Below, in pieces: positions 42,404-54,400 of a DNA stretch of 64,000 bases. Location: positions 12,193,639 through 12,257,638 of the forward strand of contig CP092880.1 of NCBI GenBank assembly GCA_030710605.1. The letters are read 5' to 3'. The translations under genes were made by a program, and so were the position numbers. Position 1 is the stretch's first letter. Each line of letters opens with the position of its first letter. Source of the DNA: Cordylochernes scorpioides (lineage: Eukaryota; Arthropoda; Arachnida; Pseudoscorpiones; Chernetidae). Below the pieces are notes generated by a model. That model made no database searches, was not told the origin of the DNA, and saw only the letters and a list, made by a program, of their open reading frames with translations.

Positions 42404-44340
42404 TGCCTTTTTTATGTCCTAATTAAGCCAATATAATTGTAGCAGTCTCTAAGCATGAAATTCGCGAATTTTTCTGAAATAGTTTAATACTGATTCGAAT
42501 AAAAAATATCAAAGTTTTTTTTTTTTCAAAACTTTCTACGGAACCCACTCACCCTTTAAGGAATCTAATGGAATATTTGTTCTTGAATATTTTAAAAATA
42601 AATAAATATAATTGTGTTACAGGCAACGACAATATAAAGGCTCAGGATTTCTACATAGCAAACACAGCATTCTCTGCTTCAATATTGTAAATATATCGTC
42701 CACAAGAGAATAAGGATGTGAAAAGGAAATTGGTTTGTATTCGTGTTTGCTCAACAATTTTTTTTTTTGGAAAATCGCTTAATAAGGAAGATTATTTTAT
42801 ATAATAACCATATATTATATATGATATCGGTTTAAATACATATTTATACGAATTTTTACACCTTTCTAATACTTTCATATAATTTGTTATATAATTGATG
42901 TATTTTTATATAAACAAGAGTGTATATAAATCTATACTAAAAGTATCTCAATCTTTGTAGAATATCTTTCATGCAGAAATACCTATACCTCAAATATATT
43001 AGTACATAATTATTCGTGATAAATATTGTACTTTTTCCATATCAATATATAATATGATCACGTTATATGAATAAATATTTAAAAAATAATAATAATATTG
43101 TAGAATCAAATACAATTAAAGAGTTTTCATAAGAAATATTTTATTTTAAATGCGTAAAAGTATCGATATATGTGTATAATAAAACGATTAGTTAAAAAAT
43201 TTACAAAATTCTATCACCATATATTATATTGTAGCCAAAATAGAAAGTAATTTGTAAATATAAAGCTTTTATTTTTATGATTATGCAATTTGTTATTAAG
43301 CTAAAATATCTTTATTAATATATATTATAATTGAAAAATCTTATGCTTCCCTTAATATATAAAACATAACTTTATATGATAAAATTATCTATGCAAAAAT
43401 ATGACAGATTTTTATATTAACATTCTAATTGAAATATATGAATATTTTAAATAAAAATAATTCTAACCGAAAAGATAATAAAGTATATATATATATATAA
43501 GTAATAATTTATATATTAATTTAGAATTTTTAATGTTCTATTAAATTATATTTTTGTGTGATATCTCATTTAAAATTTTAATTCATATATTTTTGAAATT
43601 TATTTAATAATTTATATATTTTTACTAATCAAAGGTTTACAACCATTTTTGTAAATCTGGGTCGACATTTGAAATTTTCTTAATTTTTGAATATCTTTAT
43701 TTATAAAATAAATCATTTTTCTTTAAATTATAAATATTCCACATTTTATAATTAATTATTTATTGTTTTAAAAAATGATATGCTTTAGTAAATACAGTTA
43801 AATAAACGTTTGATGTACTTAAAATTTTAAATTTAAAACGGCTATATACTAAAAATTTTAAATGAATCCAAACAAATATTGCCAAATCTTCGCAAATTAG
43901 AGCTCTCTATATTTAAAAAATTGTTAAATTTCTATCAAAAATATTAGAACAAAAATTTTACTGCTCCCAATTTCTGCATGAAAGAACAAATGCTGTATAT
44001 ATACTATTGCTACTTCTTTTGTGTCTCATGTGCCAAAATCGAAAGATATATGCAATAATATGCGACTGCCTAACTTTATATGCAAATCTATTTCTATCAT
44101 TTAACATGTCATATAACAAAAAAACTATGTGTAGCCTCTATGAGGCAACAATAACATATCGGCATGCTTGGTTATTTATTACACTGCTATCTTCTATAAT
44201 CTATCATTTCTACAAGTATCTGTGTAAATACATTTGTATAAAGATGTAGAGTCCCTCAATAAACTTGTTTTAACAGGTAGTTCATCTTATTTTTAATCCA
44301 ATTTACACCATCATGTACCAAATATTGTATTACATTGAAA
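42404..44340. other. AT-rich sequence, no gene seen (right)
   Basis: Mirror of 1196-3390. Only short frames, none conserved in length between the arms. Confidence 0.7.
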
Positions 44341-44344
44341 TTCC

Positions 44345-45385
44345 TTTCTTCAATGTCTTCCTCTACTGAGGGTGGGCCATATGGTCTCTCCATATCTCCC
44401 TCCTTCAATGTCTTCCTCTACTGAGGATGGGCCACATGGTCTCTCCATATCCCCCTCCTTCAGTGTCTTCTTCTACTGAGGGTGGGCCACATGGTCTCTC
44501 TATTTTTCCCTCCTTCAGTGCCTTCCTCTACTGAGGGTGGGCCAAATGGTCTCTCCATATCTCCCTCCTTCAATGTCTTCCTCTACTGAGGGTGGGCCAA
44601 ATGGTCTCTCCATATCTCCCTCCTTCAATGTCTTCCTCTACTGAAGGTGAGCCACATGGTCTCTCCATATCTCCTTCCTTCAATGCCTTCCTCTACTGAA
44701 GGTGAGCCACATGGTCTCTCCATATCTCCTTCCTTCAATGCCTTCCTCTACTGAGGGTGGGCCAAATGGTCTCTCCATATCTCCCTCCTTCAATATCTTC
44801 CTCTACTGAAGGTGAGCCACATGGTCTCTCCATATCTCCTTCCTTCAATGCCTTCCTCTACTGAAGGTGAGCCACATGGTCTCTCCATATCTCCTTCCTT
44901 CAATGCCTTCCTCTACTGAGGGTGGGCCAAATGGTCTCTCCATATCTCCCTCCTTCAATATCTTCCTCTACTGAAGGTGAGCCACATGGTCTCTCCATAT
45001 CTCCCTACTAAATAAGTGGAACATGAGTCCAGACCAGAACTGCGACTGTGGACAAATACAAACAATGCACCATATCCTAAGGGACTGTCCTCGAAGATTC
45101 TTCCAGGGAACACTTGGGGATATCCACCGGTGCACAGAGGAGGCCCTGGAGTGGATTCGTCACCTCGACATTCCACTCTAGAGAAACTTGCCAACATTGT
45201 TGTATTGTGCTGCAAAAAACAATATCATACGCAATATATATATCTCCCTACTTCAATATCTTCCTCTACTGAGGGTGGGCAAATGGTCTCTCCATATCTC
45301 CCTCCTTCAATGCCTTCCTCTACTGAAGGTGAGCCACATGGTCTCTCCATACTTCCTCCGGCATCCTCTTCATCTCCTCAAGTGT
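44345..45385. repeat. 55-bp minisatellite, about 14-15 copies (right)
   Basis: Same 55-bp unit on the other strand, about 12 copies to 45005, then the LINE fragment, then more copies. Unit variants (GGGTGGGCC against AAGGTGAGCC) alternate in blocks, pointing to local segment duplication. Confidence 0.92.
45006..45238 (+). mobile_element. LINE 3'-end fragment inside the 55-bp minisatellite
   Basis: The plus frame 45011-45181 reads SPDQNCDCGQIQTMHHILRD, then CPRRFFQGTLGDIHRCTEEA and LEWIRHLDIPL, ending TAG. C-x-C-G..QTMHHIL..CP is the common end of arthropod non-LTR reverse-transcriptase polyproteins. The minisatellite resumes on the other side (45240-45385). Absent in the left arm. Confidence 0.85.
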
Positions 45386-45524
45386 GACTAGTAGATTTAA
45401 ACCTATTTCACCAGCGAATAAGCGAGTAATTTTTACATTATTGCATCACAAAATTCAATAAAATCAAATAATTTATTCTTAGATAAATATGAAACATCGC
45501 TGTCGTATATTTATACTTCAAAAT

Positions 45525-45875
45525 TACAAAATATTTCCTCGCAATGAGTTTCTATTTATTACAAAATGCTAGCTTTCAAGCGATAATCGCTCTTCAACGG
45601 ACTTAATAAAAAAACATCGACTATATCTTTCAATAAATATTTACAAAAACATATGAGTGCAGCGTGGATATTTAAAACTGCAATTTTAAAATTGATATGT
45701 AATTTAGCAATGGTATGGAATATGTCGCTGCGCCCTTTGTATTCGTAAATATTTCTTGTAAGATATAGTCCATGTTTTTTATTAAGCCAGTTGAAGAGCG
45801 ATTAACACTTGAAAGCTAGCATTTTAAAATAAAAAAAAAATACTCATTATGAGAAAATACTTTGTAATTTTAAAC
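45525..45875. repeat. Foldback element with hammerhead-like stem-loops (right arm)
   Basis: Arms extend from CAAAATTACAAAATATTTCC to its inverse near 45875, with a second paired block around ACTATATCTT. Motifs TTGAAGAGCGATT...GAAAGCTAGC lie at 45568-45602 (minus) and 45792-45826 (plus). The left arm has unrelated sequence at this place. Confidence 0.6.
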
Positions 45876-45908
45876 ATTTTTCATAATTTTATCCTCAATA
45901 TATATTTA

Positions 45909-46268
45909 CTAGCCGAATGACTCGGGCAACGCCCGGGGTTTACCCGATTAAATGCTTTTTTTTTTTCAAATACTATTAGTTACAATTATAAATTGGCGCC
46001 GTGGATGTCATTCTTGTATAATATATAAATGAGTTTTAAAAATTGTAAAAAAAAAAAATGCATCGGCGGGGAATCGAACCCGGGCCGCCCGCGTGGCAGG
46101 TTAGCATTCTACCACTGAACCACCGATGGTTATGAGAAATGGTCATATTTGGGTATTTATTCCATTCACAAAAGCAAACGGTGACAGAATTGATTAAGAA
46201 AGAATTGATTATGACGCTGATAACTGTATATTTTAATACTTTATTAACAGTGTTTACATTTTGTCCCA
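45909..46268 (-). mobile_element. Helitron-like element carrying tRNA-Gly (copy 2)
   Basis: Same organisation as 22920-23250: CTAG end at 45909-45912, hairpin, tail, oligo-T and tRNA-Gly-like sequence at 46059-46129. Right-arm homology to the left arm resumes at about 46269, so this element lies within an arm-specific segment. Confidence 0.65.
46059..46129 (-). tRNA. tRNA-Gly(GCC)-like sequence, copy 2
   Basis: The T-arm and B box (GGTTCGATTCC) and the A box (TGGTTCAGTGG) are perfect and the anticodon loop is kept, but the 5' anticodon stem is mutated (CTAAC against GCGGG) and acceptor base 1 is C. Element-borne tRNA relic with intact internal pol III promoter boxes. Confidence 0.72.
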
Positions 46269-46861
46269 TTCTACCAAATTCTTTGAAGATCATGATTACA
46301 AGGGTGTATATTTGAAGTCTGTGGTGTTAGTTAGGTGAACCTAGTAGTTTTATCTCTTCAGTGGTATCCAGAAGTCACACTAACAAGTTGTTAATTCATC
46401 AACAGTAGCCTATCGCTAATCAATGTCATTTTCTATGACATATATGATAATCATTGAAAAGTTATAACAATACTTAGCGGCCAAGGCGAAAGGAAGCACA
46501 TCGCATCGCTCGTCACTTTTAAAGATAAGTACAATTATTTTCTTTAAATTTTTATATTCTTCTTATTTTAAAAATATTTTATATTAATTGATGCTTTAAA
46601 ACACTCAAATTATATCTCGTAACACTATTCAATATTTTCGAAAAAAATATATATACTAATTTTGCATGTATGCATTTGTAAAAAATAGTAAATATTTTAC
46701 TAAAGTTAAAATAACCTGTATGATAATATATGACATGGATATGCTGATTAATAACCGATTTGGATCAAATATTTAGATATTTTTCAGATAAATACGAAAT
46801 AAAAAATATATAAGTAAAGATGACATAGGATACTTGAAAGGAACAATAAAATAGATAAAGG

Positions 46862-47158
46862 ATAATGTATCTGAACTGATAAAATTAGACCAGAATGTAA
46901 ACAAAATACAGGAATGCTTAGAGACTAACTTTAATTATATCAAGGGAGACTTGACAGAAATAGCTAAATCCAATAAGGATAAAGATAAATATGCAGAAAT
47001 AGTCAAAAGTAGAATAGATAAATCTATTCAGAAGAAAGGATATTGTTACGTCGTACCCAGACGTTATTCGTGTACTTTGTCTACTCAGGATGCCACAAAG
47101 ATACACATGCGAGTTCGAAGGATTGCAGCTAAAGTTAGCGCTTTATTGTATCTCACTT
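46862..47158 (+). pseudogene. Charged coiled-coil-like ORF, possibly retroelement ORF1
   Basis: Open frame NVSELIKLDQNVNKIQECLE, then GDLTEIAKSNKDKDKYAEIV, then RRIAAKVSALLYLT, closed by TAA. Lysine-rich with heptad-like spacing; no family recognised. The first 85 bp are shared with the left arm start, so it straddles the limit of the inverted repeat visible in this window. Confidence 0.3.
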
Positions 47159-47159
47159 A

Positions 47160-47750
47160 AAAGAAGGAATACAACAATGGGACTTGCCTTCACCCTCCGT
47201 CAGAAGTATCCTTGGCGCCGTGGATGTCCCTCTTGTGAAGCTTCCCGCTTCACACTACAAGTTCAGCCTGGACTTACACCGCATTGTAGGTCGCTCCGAT
47301 GTCAGTCTCTACTGGCATCGCCTTATAGGATCATCCACACGCTCGGAGGCAAGTCGCCACGTCTTCTCCTTGCCGCAGATGTAACCAGACTCTGTCCTCA
47401 CCCACACAGGAATGCTGTTTTTAGCGCCTGCCACATGGCAGCTAGAGTCCACCCCTCTTTCCCCAACTATACTCTGGTATCTTGGCCTTGTCATCTACGT
47501 TACAATATATTAGGCTGTATCAAAAGTATATTCCCATAAATAAGATTTTAATACGTTTTTCAGCTCTCTGCTAGAATACTGAATTGTTATTCTAAACCCT
47601 ATTACGTTATTTCAATCACGTGGTCATGCTCATTGACCATTGGACCGAATTGTTATTTATTTAAACTTTATATTTGTATATATTTAAATATGAAAAATAG
47701 TACAGAAGGTAATTTGTACTTAGATCAGGTAGATAAATTAAGAAAGAATT
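47160..47750. other. Unassigned repeat-like sequence
   Basis: Overlapping frames on both strands (47090-47539 plus, 47309-47494 minus) in a GC-moderate patch at 47180-47480. None resembles a family I know. It could be decayed transposon coding sequence. Confidence 0.35.
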
Positions 47751-47754
47751 TTCA

Positions 47755-47990
47755 GGATGTCCCAAAGACCAGCCTTTTTTGGTCGTTGAGGTACAGCTTG
47801 CATCACGCTGATGAGGGCCAACAGCCAAAAACGCGTACGTGGTTAGCTTTTCTCGATTAATCAAGAAACGGTATTTGGCAAAATCTTGAATAATTAAAAA
47901 ATCAACGATTAGTTGATATTTATTCCGATAGATGGCGTAAGCCATCAGCAACGTTCGGTTGCACGATCAGATTTTTTCTTATATTTAAAT
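47755..47990 (+). repeat. Retrozyme-like repeat, third hammerhead copy
   Basis: Contains ribozyme relic 47803-47842 followed by the shared body (ATCAACGATTAGTTGATATT, then CGATAGATGGCG). It lies 400 bp before the 183-bp satellite. A further related piece (TAGTTGATTTCTG, CCAAATGGCGCTC) at 48285-48410 directly borders the array. Confidence 0.6.
47803..47842 (+). ncRNA. Hammerhead ribozyme relic
   Basis: Third copy outside the palindrome. CUGAUGA and the start of stem II (GGGC CAACA GCC) are kept, but the stem II closing base and G12 are lost (GCCAAAAACGCGT) and the cleavage base is A. It is flanked by the same repeat body (TTAGCTTTTC, then TTGATTAATCAAG-like) as the other two. Confidence 0.75.
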
Positions 47991-48410
47991 ATATATATAT
48001 TTAAAATTATTTTATATATATTAGGCGTTTCCGCTTTGGAACGAGCTTTTCATATAGCCTGGTACAATCACAAAGAACAAATTCTATATTACAGATAATG
48101 ATATTCTCAAAATATATTTTCTGTTTACTAAAAAGTAAGTGATTATGTAAAACAGCTATGCTAGGAATGTAATTAATAAAAAACAATCAAAATTATCAAT
48201 ATAAAGAAAGACATGATCATACAATCAAGTAATGAACAAGTTATTGATTAGTTGATTGAGTTATTTAATAAAGAGGATTTATCAAGAAATTGGGTTGGCC
48301 AAATATCAGGGAACAGGTTAAATCAATGAATAGTTGATTTCTGTTCTACCAAATGGCGCTCTGCCTTCTGAAAAGCACATGCACTCCTGGTCAGGATATG
48401 TCTTTTTTAT

Positions 48411-51400
48411 TTTTAAGAAAGAGAATGAAATCTATTCTTCGAGTAAAATATACAATGTGTGACCCAATATTGGTTATTAAATAGGACAATATGGATAAAG
48501 TATTAGTAAATCAATGAAGTATTAGTAATTCAACGACAGAATTGTTTTGAATTCACCCCTAACCCTCGTACAAAAGTCATTGATTACTTGAGTTATTTAA
48601 GAAAGAGGATGAAATCAATTCTTCGAGTAAAATATACAATGTGTGACCCAATATTGGTTATTAAATAGGACAATATGGATAAAGTATTAGTAAATCAATG
48701 AAGTATTAGGAATTCAACGACAGAATTGTTTTGAGTTTACCCTAACCCTCGTACAAAAGTCATTGATTACTTGAGTTATTTAAGAAAGAGGATGAAATCA
48801 ATTCTTCGAGTAAAATATACAATGTGTGACCCAATAGTGGTTATTAAATAGGTCAATATGGATAAAGTATTAGTAAATCAATGAGGTATTAGTAATTCAA
48901 CGACAGAATTGCTTTGAGTTTACCCTAACCCTCGTACAAAAGTCATTGATTACTTGAGTTATTCAAGAAAGAGGATGAAATCAATTCTTCGAGTAAAATA
49001 TACAATGCGTGACCCAATAGTGGTTATTAAATAGGACAATATGGATAAAGTATTAGTAAATCAATGAAGTATTAGTAATTCAACGACAGAATTGCTTTGA
49101 GGTTACCCTAACCCTCGTACAAAAGTCATTGATTACTTGAGTTATTTAAGAAAGAGGATGAAATCAATTCTTCGAGTAAAATATACACTGTGTGACCCAA
49201 TAGTGGTTATTAAATAGGACAATATGGATAAAGTATTAGTAAATCAATGAAGTATTAGTAATTCAACGACAGAATTGCTTTGAGGTTACCCTAACCCTCG
49301 TACAAAAGTCATTGATTACTTGAGTTATTTAAGAAAGAGGATGAAATCAATTCTTCGAGTAAAATATACAATGTGTGACCCAATATTGGTTATTAAATAG
49401 GACAATATGGATAAAGTATTAGTATATCAATGAGGTATTAGTAATTCAACGACAGAATTGCTTTGAGTTTACCCTAACCCTCGTACAAAAGTCATTGATT
49501 ACTTGAGTTATTCAAGAAAGAGGATGAAATCAATTCTTCGAGTAAAATATACAATGTGTGACCCAATATTGGTTATTAAATAGGACAATATGGATAAAGT
49601 ATTAGTATATCAATGAGGTATTAGTAATTCAACGACAGAATTGCTTTGAGTTTACCCTAACCCTCGTACAAAAGTCATTGATTACTTGAGTTATTCAAGA
49701 AAGAGGATGAAATCAATTCTTCGAGTAAAATATACAATGCGTGACCCAATATTGGTTATTAAATAGGACAATATGGATAAAGTATTAGTATATCAATGAG
49801 GTATCAGTAATTCAACGACAGAATTGCTTTGAGTTTACCCTAACCCTCGTACAAAAGTCATTGATTACTTGAGTTATTTAAGAAAGAGAATGAAATCAAT
49901 TCTTCGAGTAAAATATACAATGCGTGACCCAATAGTGGTTATTAAATAGGACAATATGGATAAAGTATTAGTATATCAATGAAGTATTAGTAATTCAACG
50001 ACAGAATTGCTTTGAGTTTACCCTAACCCTCGTACAAAAGTCATTGATTACTTGAGTTATTTAAGAAAGAGAATGAAATCAATTCTTCGAGTAAAATATA
50101 CAATGCGTGACCCAATAGTGGTTATTAAATAGGACAATATGGATAAAGTATTAGTAAATCAATGAAGTATTAGTAATTCAACGACAGAATTGCTTTGAGT
50201 TTACCCTAACCCTCGTACAAAAGTCATTGATTACTTGAGTTATTCAAGAAAGAGAATGAAATCAATTCTTCGAGTAAAATATACAATGTGTGACCCAATA
50301 GTGGTTATTAAATAGGACAATATGGATAAAGTATTAGTATATCAATGAGGTATTAGTAATTCAACGACAGAATTGCTTTGAGTTTACCCTAACCCTCGTA
50401 CAAAAGTCATTGATTACTTGAGTTATTTAAGAAAGAGGATGAAATCAATTCTTCGAGTAAAATATACAATGCGTGACCCAATAGTGGTTATTAAATAGGT
50501 CAATATGGATAAAGTATTAGTAAATCAATGAAGTATTAGTAATTCAACGACAGAATTGCTTTGAGTTTACCCTAACCCTCGTACAAAAGTCATTGATTAC
50601 TTGAGTTATTTAAGAAAGAGGATGAAATCAATTCTTCGAGTAAAATATACAATGTGTGACCCAATATTGGTTATTAAATAGGACAATATGGATAAAGTAT
50701 TAGTATATCAATGAGGTATTAGTAATTCAACGACAGAATTGCTTTGAGTTTACCCTAACCCTCGTACAAAAGTCATTGATTACTTGAGTTATTCAAGAAA
50801 GAGGATGAAATCAATTCTTCGAGTAAAATATACAATGCGTGACCCAATAGTGGTTATTAAATAGGACAATATGGATAAAGTATTAGTATATCAATGAGGT
50901 ATTAGTAATTCAACGACAGAATTGCTTTGAGTTTACCCTAACCCTCGTACAAAAGTCATTGATTACTTGAGTTATTTAAGAAAGAGAATGAAATCAATTC
51001 TTCGAGTAAAATATACAATGCGTGACCCAATAGTGGTTATTAAATAGGACAATATGGATAAAGTATTAGTATATCAATGAGGTATTAGTAATTCAACGAC
51101 AGAATTGCTTTGAGTTTACCCTAACCCTCGTACAAAAGTCATTGATTACTTGAGTTATTCAAGAAAGAGATGAAATCAATTCTTCGAGTAAAATATACAA
51201 TGCGTGACCCAATAGTGGTTATTAAATAGGACAATATGGATAAAGTATTAGTATATCAATGAGGTATTAGTAATTCAACGACAGAATTGCTTTGAGTTTA
51301 CCCTAACCCTCGTACAAAAGTCATTGATTACTTGAGTTATTCAAGAAAGAGAATGAAATCAATTCTTCGAGTAAAATATACAATGCGTGACCCAATATTG

Positions 51401-54400
51401 GTTATTAAATAGGACAATATGGATAAAGTATTAGTAAATCAATGAGGTATTAGTAATTCAACGACAGAATTGCTTTGAGTTTACCCTAACCCTCGTACAA
51501 AAGTCATTGATTACTTGAGTTATTCAAGAAAGAGGATGAAATCAATTCTTCGAGTAAAATATACAATGCGTGACCCAATAGTGGTTATTAAATAGGACAA
51601 TATGGATAAAGTATTAGTAAATCAATGAGGTATTAGTAATTCAACGACAGAATTGCTTTGAGTTTACCCTAACCCTCGTACAAAAGTCATTGATTACTTG
51701 AGTTATTTAAGAAAGAGAATGAAATCAATTCTTCGAGTAAAATATACAATGTGTGACCCAATAGTGGTTATTAAATAGGACAATATGGATAAAGTATTAG
51801 TAAATCAATGAAGTATTAGTAATTCAACGACAGAATTGCTTTGAGTTTACCCTAACCCTCGTACAAAAGTCATTGATTACTTGAGTTATTCAAGAAAGAG
51901 GATGAAATCAATTCTTCGAGTAAAATATACAATGCGTGACCCAATATTGGTTATTAAATAGGACAATATGGATAAAGTATTAGTAAATCAATGAGGTATT
52001 AGTAATTCAACGACAGAATTGCTTTGAGTTTACCCTAACCCTCGTACAAAAGTCATTGATTACTTGAGTTATTCAAGAAAGAGGATGAAATCAATTCTTC
52101 GAGTAAAATATACAATGCGTGACCCAATAGTGGTTATTAAATAGGACAATATGGATAAAGTATTAGTATATCAATGAGGTATTAGTAATTCAACGACAGA
52201 ATTGCTTGAGTTTACCCTAACCCTCGTACAAAAGTCATTGATTACTTGAGTTATTTAAGAAAGAGAATGAAATCAATTCTTCGAGTAAAATATACAATGC
52301 GTGACCCAATAGTGGTTATTAAATAGGACAATATGGATAAAGTATTAGTAAATCAATGAAGTATTAGTAATTCAACGACAGAATTGCTTTGAGTTTACCC
52401 TAACCCTCGTACAAAAGTCATTGATTACTTGAGTTATTTAAGAAAGAGAATGAAATCAATTCTTCGAGTAAAATATACAATGCGTGACCCAATAGTGGTT
52501 ATTAAATAGGACAATATGGATAAAGTATTAGTAAATCAATGAGGTATTAGTAATTCAACGACAGAATTGCTTTGAGTTTACCCTAACCCTCGTACAAAAG
52601 TCATTGATTACTTGAGTTATTCAAGAAAGAGAATGAAATCAATTCTTCGAGTAAAATATACAATGCGTGACCCAATAGTGGTTATTAAATAGGACAATAT
52701 GGATATAGTATTGGTATATCAATGAGGTATTAGTAATTCAACGACAGAATTGCTTTGAATTCACCCCTAACCCTCGTACAAAAGTCATTGATTACTTGAT
52801 TATTCAAGAAAGAGAATGAAATCAATTCTTCGAGTAAAATATACAATGCGTGACCCAATAGTGGTTATTAAATAGGACAATATGGATAAAGTATTAGTAT
52901 ATCAATGAAGGTATTAGTAATTCAACGACAGAATTGCTTTGAGTTTACCCTAACCCTCGTACAAAAGTCATTGATTACTTGAGTTATTTAAGAAAGAGAA
53001 TGAAATCAATTCTTCGAGTAAAATATACAATGTGTGACCCAATAGTGGTTATTAAATAGGACAATATGGATAAAGTATTAGTATATCAATGAGGTATTAG
53101 TAATTCAACGACAGAATTGCTTTGAGTTTACCCTAACCCTCGTACAAAAGTCATTGATTACTTGAGTTATTTAAGAAAGAGAATGAAATCAATTCTTCGA
53201 GTAAAATATACAATGCGTGACCCAATAGTGGTTATTAAATAGGACAATATGGATAAAGTATTAGTAAATCAATGAAGTATTAGTAATTCAACGACAGAAT
53301 TGCTTTGAGTTACCCCTAACCCTCGTACAAAAGTCATTGATTACTTGAGTTATTCAAGAAAGAGGAATGAAATCAATTCTTCGAGTAAAATATACAATGT
53401 GTGACCCAATATTGGTTATTAAATAGGACAATATGGATAAAGTATTAGTATATCAATGAAGTATTAGTAATTCAACGACAGAATTGCTTTGAGTTTACCC
53501 TAACCCTCGTACAAAAGTCATTGATTACTTGAGTTATTTAAGAAAGAGAATGAAATCAATTCTTCGAGTAAAATATACAATGCGTGACCCAATAGTGGTT
53601 ATTAAATAGGACAATATGGATAAAGTATTAGTAAATCAATGAGGTATTAGTAATTCAACGACAGAATTGCTTTGAGTTTACCCTAACCCTCGTACAAAAG
53701 TCATTGATTACTTGAGTTATTTAAGAAAGAGAATGAAATCAATTCTTCGAGTAAAATATACAATGCGTGACCCAATAGTGGTTATTAAATAGGACAATAT
53801 GGATAAAGTATTAGTAAATCAATGAAGTATTAGTAATTCAACGACAGAATTGCTTTGAGTTTACCCCTAACCCTCGTACAAAAGTCATTGATTACTTGAG
53901 TTATTTAAGAAAGAGAATGAAATCAATTCTTCGAGTAAAATATACAATGCGTGACCCAATAGTGGTTATTAAATAGGACAATATGGATAAAGTATTAGTA
54001 AATCAATGAAGTATTAGTAATTCAACGACAGAATTGCTTTGAATTCACCCCTAACCCTCGTACAAAAGTCATTGATTACTTGAGTTATTTAAGAAAGAGA
54101 ATGAAATCAATTCCTTGAGTAAAATATACAATGCGTGACCCAATAGTGGTTATTAAATAGGACAATATGGATAAAGTATTAGTATATCAATGAAGTATTA
54201 GTAATTCAACGGCAGAATTGCTTTGAGTTTACCCTAACCCTCGTACAAAAGTCATTGATTACTTGAGTTATTTAAGAAAGAGAATGAAATCAATTCTTCG
54301 AGTAAAATATACAATGCGTGACCCAATAGTGGTTATTAAATAGGACAATATGGATAAAGTATTAGTAAATCAATGAAGTATTAGTAATTCAACGACAGAA

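Larger units (their letters stand above)
25675..46946. repeat. Right arm of giant inverted repeat
   Basis: Reverse-complement partner of 1-20026. It is longer because it carries its own insertions: a mariner (35875-37157), a Helitron (39216-39648), a solo LTR (40902-41134), a 481-bp insertion (41455-41935) and extra 55-bp minisatellite copies. It lacks the left-arm insertions at 5929-6219, 7163-7573, 8066-8356 and 14008-15573. Confidence 0.95.

Noticed and set aside
47090..47539. 149-codon frame with Cys/His residues
   Set aside because: Not supported by any recognisable motif. Overlapping frames on both strands are equally open.
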